64,000 nt of DNA, taken from positions 114,497,235-114,561,234 of the forward strand of contig CM070874.1 in NCBI GenBank assembly GCA_036365515.1, written 5' to 3'. The notes beneath the pieces are model-generated. The model did not search any database, was not told the origin of the DNA, and saw only the letters and a program-made list of their open reading frames with translations. Position 1 is the first letter of the stretch; each line of letters begins with the position of its first letter. Both the position numbers and the translations under genes were made by a program. This document shows, piece after piece, positions 57,442 to 64,000 of this stretch. Source of the stretch: Torymus aiolomorphi. Taxonomy: Eukaryota > Arthropoda > Insecta > Hymenoptera > Torymidae.

Positions 57442-57630
57442 GGGCCATTACAGCTAAAAAAGCATAGAGCACAGCACGGCACAGCACACAAGATTAGCAT
57501 TGGTTAGTATATCTATATAGCTCGAAACACAACACACATCTTGTGCTTCGTATCTATAGATATACTAACCAATGCTAATCCTGTGTGCTGTGCCGTGCTG
57601 TGCTTTATGCTTTTTTAGCTGTAATGGCCC
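57442..57630. mobile_element. Palindromic element P1
   Basis: Arms GGGCCATTACAGCTAAAAAA and complement, with TTA directly outside both ends (57438-57441 region and 57631-57633), fitting a 3-bp target duplication. Length 189 bp, noncoding. PIF/Harbinger MITEs show similar TWA duplications; assignment is tentative. Confidence 0.6.
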
Positions 57631-57863
57631 TTACAGCGAATCCACATTGCATGAGCTATGCTCGATGCGCGATGCGCGATGCCGTCCGAAAAAAAGTTGT
57701 TGTCCGAAATCTACAAGATTTATAACTCTATGGTTATGAATCCTATAATAATTTTAAACATAGAGTTATAAATCTTATAGATTTCGGACAACAACTTTTT
57801 TTCGGAAGGCATCGCGCATCGCGCATCGAGCATAGCTCATGCAATGTGGATTCGCTGTAAGGG
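57628..57863. mobile_element. Palindromic element P2
   Basis: Arms begin CCCTTACAGCGAATCCACAT and are almost perfectly complementary across 236 bp. It overlaps P1 and P3 by three bases at each junction (CCC and GGG). The arms contain a GATGCGCGATGCGCGATG repeat. Confidence 0.65.
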
Positions 57864-58335
57864 AGCATGTACATAAGCGCTGTGCTGGGGCCTTTCTACA
57901 TATGTGTGTTCTGTCTGTTCTAGGCAACTTCTCTCTATGTCTGTCTCTGTCTTACATAAACGGAACAGATCTATCTGTCTTTGTCGGGAACACACAGAAC
58001 ACACAGAACACACATTTGTAGAAAGGCCCCTGTGCGATGCCGTGCGATGCCGTACGATGCCGTTCGATGCCGCGCGGTGCCGCACGATTAGTGCTTCGTC
58101 CGATCCGTTGTCTACATGGTTCAAAATAAATTGTAAGTTGTATCTCTGCATGATTTAAATTAAATAGTTAAATAAATAATGCAGAGATACAACTTACAAT
58201 TTATTTTGAACCATTTAGACAACGGATCGGATGCAGCACTAATCCGTGCGGCACCGCGCGGCATCGAACGGCATCGAACGGCATCATACGGCATCGCACA
58301 GCATTGCATAGCACAGCGCTTATGTACATGCTCCC
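57861..58335. mobile_element. Palindromic element P3, interrupted by P4
   Basis: Outer arms GGGAGCATGTACATAAGCGC and complement. The inner arms (58102-58228) are near-perfect around a short AT-rich centre. Repeats of the form GATGCCGTGC occur in the left arm, mirrored at the right. The left arm is longer because P4 (57887-58030) sits in it. Confidence 0.65.
57887..58030. mobile_element. Palindromic element P4 nested in P3
   Basis: Arms GGGGCCTTTCTACATATGTG and imperfect complement, 144 bp. If the ends are taken as GGGCC, a CTG triplet flanks both sides, giving a 3-bp target duplication. The counterpart arm of P3 lacks this insert, so P4 arrived after the P3 palindrome formed. Confidence 0.6.
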
Positions 58336-58666
58336 TTAGATCGACTCATAAGTTTACAATTAACTGTTAACAAACACACCGTATTCCTATTTCCAGGAAC
58401 TAAGTATACATAACAAATATTTAAATATTATTATGGAGTTTCAAAGATCGTTAATTAATGCGGGCAAAAATTTAAATGAAATGTTTTATTTTCTGATACC
58501 CTTCTAAAAAAGAAAAAAATATTTATTTGTATTTCATGTCAATAAAAAAGGAACCTAGACGACTAGACCTACTATAAATGCGGCGACTGCATCATTTTAA
58601 TTATAGTCGCCACATGAATCGAACCGCGTGGCGTGCCGTACCGTCCGTTGACCTTGACCATCTGTA

Positions 58667-58848
58667 TCCCGTGTCGTACCAGTCGTCTGCGTTTTTGAAA
58701 AACGAGTGTGCCGTCTACCAACACTATTGCGTCCGTGCTCCAAGCAACAAGGATCAAAGAAGTAAAGAACGCAGATTCAAGCACGGATGCAAAATGTTGA
58801 TAGACGGCATACTCATTTTTCAAAAGCACACGACACGACTTCGCGGGT
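58667..58848. repeat. Imperfect inverted repeat
   Basis: Arms of about 70 bp (58667-58739 and 58780-58848) centred on AGCACGGATGC and its counterpart. An open frame at 58578-58961 and its minus-strand mirror arise from this symmetry. Probably another MITE. Confidence 0.5.
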
Positions 58849-59794
58849 CCCGAGAAACTGATGGTTCGTATTTATTTATACGTATATTTGTTGATAAAAC
58901 AGAATGGGTTCGTTGTAAGAAAAATACAATAAAAAAACATATGCTATTTAAAGTATTTTAATGTTTCAATAAGCTTTATACGCTATCAACCCATCATATT
59001 TATAATTATAATATTATTTTGATAAATACCTTTAATATTTTTAAATAGTAGATACTTGTTTCTTTGATAAGCAATATATATACTTAAGCAATTTAATTTT
59101 TTTAGTTTCTTTGCATAATGTATGTACATTTATTTAATGTATAATAATGTACCCTGTAAAGGTATATAAATATAATACTAGCCTTACCTGTATAGATTGT
59201 ATTTTGACTTTTGACGGTTTGACAATGGCACATAGACATAACCTTAAAAATCATTCTGTTCGTCAGACGCCCACGGTTCAGTTCATCGTAAAAACATTTT
59301 ATTTGTAAACTTCAAGACGCAGCAACAGTGTACATAGAATTTTGTAGTTTTATCAACAGTTTTATTAATCCTCGTTTAAGTATAATAACTTGTTTTTCAA
59401 AATTTATATCTAAAATTATTTTGTAACTTATTCTATATAGTACATTCCAAGAATGTAAATTGACTTTTGAAAAGATTGTTATACTGTCCTTTTATCATTT
59501 AACTATTATCAATATTAATATTTTTATTTTCATATTTTATTTGTTTGTTATGGATTAGTATAATGCCCAGTGTATTTGAGTCTGGCTTCGCTTCACCAAT
59601 TAAGTCTAATTTGCTTAACTAACATGTGTATTATTATTGTTGATAGAAACTATTGGAACAGTTTTATTAATAACATTTCAATCATAATATATATTATTAT
59701 CTATATATAAATATATAGATCAAGTATTTTAATATTATACAGGCTTTTAAATATTTATCATTTTATTTTAGATCACATATAATATAAACAAAAA
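58849..59794. other. AT-rich flank upstream of MED11
   Basis: No coding frame. A TTTTATTTTAG acceptor-like sequence about 25 bp before the MED11 ATG suggests a spliced 5' UTR whose first exon lies upstream, perhaps near 59.25-59.35 kb where the sequence is less AT-rich. Confidence 0.4.
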
Positions 59795-61369
59795 ATGTCG
59801 CCTCCAATGGAAAGAATCCAAAATTTAGAAGCAATTGAAAAAGATATTATTACTTGTTTACAAAGTGCAGGTAATTAATTGTTTTAATTTGATAGATATA
59901 CACTTTTATGTCAATGATATAAAAATAACTACTTTTACAACAGGGCAAGCTTTTATGGAACTAAGCAAAGATAAGTCTAATTCGAAGCAAGCAGAAGTGC
60001 AAACACATCAATTTATAAAAACTTTGGCTCTTGTTGAATCAAAATTAAGTGAACAAATTAACTATTTGACACAGGTATCTACAGGTAAATATTAACAACT
60101 ATATTTTTATTCACTTTTATTAATAATTTTCAACATGAAATTATTGATGAAACTAAAATTTTACATTCAAATGCTTTGTGTATAAAATATTGATAATTTT
60201 CACAAATATAACTTCAGCGTTAAAAAGATCATTTCACATTAGACCTTATAAAAACTTGATTTTTGCAATATCTTGCAAATCAAAGGTAGGCTAGAAAGTT
60301 ATATAAACATTAATATTTATCTTTATATTTTTATAATTCTGTAACATATCTATAAGACATTCTATTTAACGTATATAAAATGAAGGCATCATCAAAATAA
60401 TAATACACTATTTTATTTAAAATAGTTAGAAGATTTATTTTCTGAATAAAATCTGGAAGTAATTAACCCACATAGTTTTCACTCTTTATATATTTTTGGC
60501 ATAGTGTGAATCATTTTTAATAAAATTGCAGTTTATCCATTTGTAACATCATTCCAACAGTATTTATTCATATTATACATATTTTTTCTATTTTTAAATA
60601 CTATTTTGCTCTCGGAGTAAAACTCAAACAAATCTTCATTTTTATTTATTGACTCCAGTCTTAATATTAGAGAATTTTAGTACATTCTATAACTTGTGCT
60701 CCAAATTGTAATTGTTTTTCTTTTCAAGTAAAAGAATTTTAGATTTTACTAAGTCTTAAAATTCTATTGCAATGTAATATTTCAATTATTTTTTAACTAT
60801 ATCTTCAATTGAAAAGATATTTAAAAATTCAAAAATATAATGATTCGAACATACTGTTATATAATGTATGAAATATAAATAAAAACTCATCTAAAAACTG
60901 GATAGTAATTAACCTTATATATTAAATTTGTTATTTCTGTTTTCCAAAATCTACTTGACTGAGTTATGTGTTAATAAATAGTTTTAAGTAACTTTTTTTT
61001 TTATAAAACTTATACAAAATATAAAGCAAAACTTGCGCATATTTATAAAGTAAAAAGAATTTTAAAATTATTTTATAAATTAAGCTAAAATCATGCGAAT
61101 GTACTGAATCTATAATTTAAATAATTGTAATACTCTATCTGATCGACTTTTTATTGCACATTAATGAAAGGTAAAATAATTTTTCAGGTCAACCTCATGA
61201 GGGTTCTGGCTATGAAAGCCAAAAGGTTTTGCAAATGGCTTGGCACAGATTACAGCACGTACGAAGTAGAGTTGATGAGCTAGAGCGCCTTAAAAACAAG
61301 CATTTGCACTCGCGTAATCTCAATGCTTTAGGGAGGTCTCAACAGCCACCACAGCAGCCTCAACAGCAG

Positions 61370-61401
<32 letters not shown>

Positions 61402-61480
61402 ACAACAACAGCAGCAGCAACAGATGACCTCAACCAATGTTTCTGTGCAACAATCCCAGGCTAACTCTTCTACATCGTAG
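59795..61480 (+). CDS. MED11: Mediator complex subunit 11
   Basis: Three exons (59795-59870, 59944-60084, 61188-61480), all GT-AG, join in frame to 169 residues. The first 100 residues match MED11: ERIQNLEAIEKDI, then AFMELSKDKSNSKQAE, then SEQINYLTQVSTGQPHEGSG. This subunit sits in the Mediator head, pairs with MED22 in a helical bundle and helps connect Mediator to TFIIH at Pol II promoters. The helical part ends with RSRVDELERL. A glutamine tract of about 21 residues (131-151), encoded by mixed CAG/CAA, and a Ser/Thr/Asn tail follow; human MED11 (about 117 aa) has no such tail. The start is the first ATG of the conserved frame; intron 2 (about 1.1 kb) is AT-rich and empty. Confidence 0.93.
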
Positions 61481-61821
61481 TTCGTGCTTGTAAGATAATA
61501 ATTTTGGAATGCAAACTATATTGTTGAGCAATTTCTTATTCTATTAGTACAATTATTTTGTGCTTGTTTTTTTTTTTTTTTTTTTCATCTTTATTTGTAA
61601 AACCTTAAAGGTATAAAACTTGTTTTTCAAGTCTGAAAATACTTCTGGGTTAGTAGTCAGATATTGATGAGTCTTGGAAGTCTTGAACAATCTTTCTATA
61701 TATTTAAAGATGTCTCTCCATATTTTTCAACTCCTTTATGTTAAAAATTTTAATATTTCTTTTTAAAGTTTAATTAGATTTTTGAAAAATAATTATATCG
61801 CAATTTCAACGCATTCGCGTC

Positions 61822-61827
61822 AATAAA
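61822..61827 (+). promoter_or_regulatory. Candidate poly(A) signal for MED11
   Basis: AATAAA about 340 bp beyond the MED11 stop; another candidate lies near 61912. Confidence 0.4.
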
Positions 61828-62041
61828 AAAAAGTAAATAATATTGTCAATGGTTTGAAGAACGATAATTCAAGTTTCCTCATAGACTACATCGTTACAAT
61901 TTTTAAATAATTAATAAAAAAAAATTTGGAATACTTAGTTTCTAATTGTGAAAATGAAAAATTTGTCTAAATTTTAGAAACTTATTAAGGCATTCTTAAT
62001 TTCTGTTTTGTTTTGTTTTTTCAACAACCAGCATTAAAAAC

Positions 62042-62047
62042 TTTATT
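62042..62047 (-). promoter_or_regulatory. Candidate poly(A) signal for the coiled-coil gene
   Basis: AATAAA on the minus strand, about 130 bp beyond the stop at 62177. It faces the MED11 signal, giving a convergent gene pair with closely spaced 3' ends. Confidence 0.45.
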
Positions 62048-62176
62048 TTTAAAGAATGGTAGAGATTGGCATTCATTGAATGCGTTTTCGTATAGAAAAA
62101 ACGCGTGCATCCTCTCTGTTTAGGAGAAAAATTATTAAAAAAACTGTCTCAAACATGTCGTCGTGATCACAAATGA

Positions 62177-63790
62177 CTAAGGCACGGCGCCGTCAATGAC
62201 GGCCATGCTACGCTTGACAGTTGCAGCCAACGACAGACGGGACTTTCGCTCCTCTTCAAGCTGCTTGCACAACTGCGCTACCTGCAACTGTAGATCCGTC
62301 ATCTGGCACTTCAAGGCTTTAACAGTTTCCGACAGGTACCTAGAGACAGACAACACAAGATTTTGTCACTTGGTGCTGGAATCGCTGAGAAGCCATCTCT
62401 TAGAATCGCAATGGATTTTGTACAAAGAAAAAACTATTGAAAGTTAGAGGAAAAGTATCTATTGTGATCTCCTCTTAAAAAAATGATGGCCAGATGTTGT
62501 GAAATACTTAAAGTGATTTTGATTGGACTGTAAGGAATAGGCGCGAAAATTCTCTACTTCCGCTACATTTGAATTTTTGAAATTCAATTTTTATTTTTTA
62601 ACTATTTAAAATTAAATAATTAAATCAAATTAGAATAAAAAGATTAATTTTGTCATGTTTTGAACAATGATCTGATTATCCTATCATTTGAACCAATTAA
62701 AATGAAATCATAGTGAAAAATTATATATTTACAATCTAAAAAATAAAATAGTACGCGCGCAGCACGTTTGGATTTTGCTAGTTGCCTAATAATTTCGATG
62801 ATATCTGTAATAAATGAATTTTAAAGTAAATAAATATGTGTGCAACATTTCAACAGAATTGCCACCATATTATTTTGCAAGTATTAAACTGTATTAAATT
62901 GTAAGATATTTTATAGACCTCAATTTTTTACGAATTTTAAACCATTTAATTTTTACACTTTTATATAATTGACTACCAGAATTCAAAATATTTCATAATT
63001 AACAATAGAAATATATCGTTTTATTTATATTTTTTAGTATATGTATTTCATAAAAATTCAGAACTGTGTAATGAAATACACAATTTAAACAACATTCAAT
63101 AGTTTTTCTTCGTATAGGGATTTCTATAAATATAGTAAAACTTGTAACGTGGGAAAATGTTATTTACATGTATTATGAAACCTGTTCTGTAATGTATAAA
63201 AAAATATTTTCCTAATTGACAATATAAATGGTGATTCTGTAATATTTAATAAAAATAAAATAATTTAGTCATATTTATCTATGTTATGTTAAAATTTCTT
63301 CATGTTAGTTAAAAATTATTATAATTTACACTGATATTATTGAAGTTATGTTTATTCCCTTTAAAAAAAATGTGTAAATTAGTTACTCATGTTATATTTT
63401 TTTAAGTAAAATTAGCTTATAATTATGTATGATGTATACCTTCGTCACATGCTTTTTAAAAATATTTTTAATAAGTAAAAATATATAAAATATGATTTAT
63501 ATATATAGTATAGCTATTAAAAATAACAAAATCCATGTACAAGCCAAGTTATTGTCAATGTTATAGAAACAAATGAGTCAATGACTAGAAAACTAGTGTG
63601 CAGACAATACAAACAATTATTTCAGACTTCAAAATGAACATTCCACAACAGCAAACGAATAATTAAGATTCAACAGCAGTGGGCGTGAGACCTACATACC
63701 TGTCTTCATACGTATCCCAATTTCCGACTCTACTATGCATAAACGATGCGCTATCGTTTACCTTATGAAGGGGGTCGAAATCCATCATAG
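62177..63790 (-). CDS. 3' end of an unidentified coiled-coil protein (partial)
   Basis: Two exons are visible: 63790-63700 and 62339-62177, with a CAG acceptor, a GTATGT donor and a TCTAG acceptor; the stop is TAG at 62177-62179. They join in frame across an arginine codon to about 84 residues containing FDPLHKVNDSASFMH, WDTYEDRYLSETVKAL and LCKQLEEERKSRLSLAATVK. The second half has heptad-like leucine spacing and charged residues, typical of a coiled coil. Earlier exons lie beyond 64000. I do not recognise the family; it looks like the C-terminus of a larger scaffold or cytoskeletal protein. Splice and frame consistency make the coding call good. Confidence 0.75.
62340..63699 (-). other. Intron of the coiled-coil gene
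   Basis: AT-rich sequence between the last two exons; nothing else recognised. Confidence 0.6.
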
Positions 63791-64000
63791 CTGAAATTGT
63801 ATATCATTATGATTATTGCAAATTGCGTAGTTTAGCTTGTCATCGTACAATAGATGTTTTTTGCTTTGCGAAGGGAATGTTTTTCATAGAATTGCTTGTG
63901 TTCCTTTTTTCGTTGTTTTTCATTTCCGTTCTTATAATTTTTGTTGAGTGCTGAAAAATATGTAGTGCCTCCCAACTAACTCTATATCGAATCAAAACAA

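Noticed and set aside
57880..58070. Short direct repeats (ACACAGAAC, GATGCCGTGC) that could suggest a CRISPR-like array
   Set aside because: Units are adjacent without uniform spacers and lie in palindrome arms of a eukaryotic genome.
58578..58961. 127-aa plus-strand frame
   Set aside because: It spans an imperfect inverted repeat and is mirrored on the other strand; no recognisable domain.

Overview
This is an AT-rich, repeat-laden eukaryotic nuclear window, most likely from an insect. Coding sequence is a few per cent, split by GT-AG introns, and the proteins are arthropod-type orthologues of conserved animal genes. The long introns, GC-rich patches in AT-rich DNA and abundant short foldback elements would suit a hymenopteran such as a parasitoid wasp, but that placement is inference. 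Five genes are supported by spliced, frame-checked models or a clear family match.

Layout: (1) 1-6.2 kb is intergenic and holds two decayed inverted-repeat transposons. (2) 6177-37536, minus strand, is an ABHD2-type alpha/beta hydrolase (400 aa, seven coding exons) whose first intron spans 28.4 kb and contains microsatellites, MITEs, and a large palindrome carrying a hammerhead-ribozyme motif of the kind found in Penelope-like retroelements. (3) 37.5-48 kb is intergenic: a GC-rich 5' flank of ABHD2 followed by a dense run of foldback elements, two with TTAA ends, and a foldback built from GTAC-centred repeats. (4) 48372-48641, plus strand, is a small lysine-rich protein resembling vertebrate SMKR1. 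(5) 51434-56591, minus strand, is the insect LEDGF/HDGF-family gene (Jasper/PSIP1-like, 572 aa) with an N-terminal PWWP domain and a C-terminal integrase-binding-type domain. An in-frame alternative last exon would give a 302-aa form lacking the C-terminal domain, parallel to vertebrate p52 versus p75. (6) 57442-58848 is a cluster of touching and nested palindromes. (7) 59795-61480, plus strand, is Mediator subunit MED11 with a polyglutamine tail. (8) 62177-63790, minus strand, is the 3' end of an unidentified coiled-coil gene that runs off the window.

The genes do not form a pathway. MED11 and the Jasper-like protein both act in Pol II transcription and chromatin, but their proximity need not mean anything. 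MED11 and the coiled-coil gene are convergent, with candidate poly(A) signals about 215 bp apart. The most interesting content is the repeat architecture: the ribozyme palindrome at 34.4 kb, the palindrome chain at 57.4-58.3 kb, and the TTAA-bounded foldbacks. No tRNA, rRNA, CRISPR array or intact transposase was recognised by eye.
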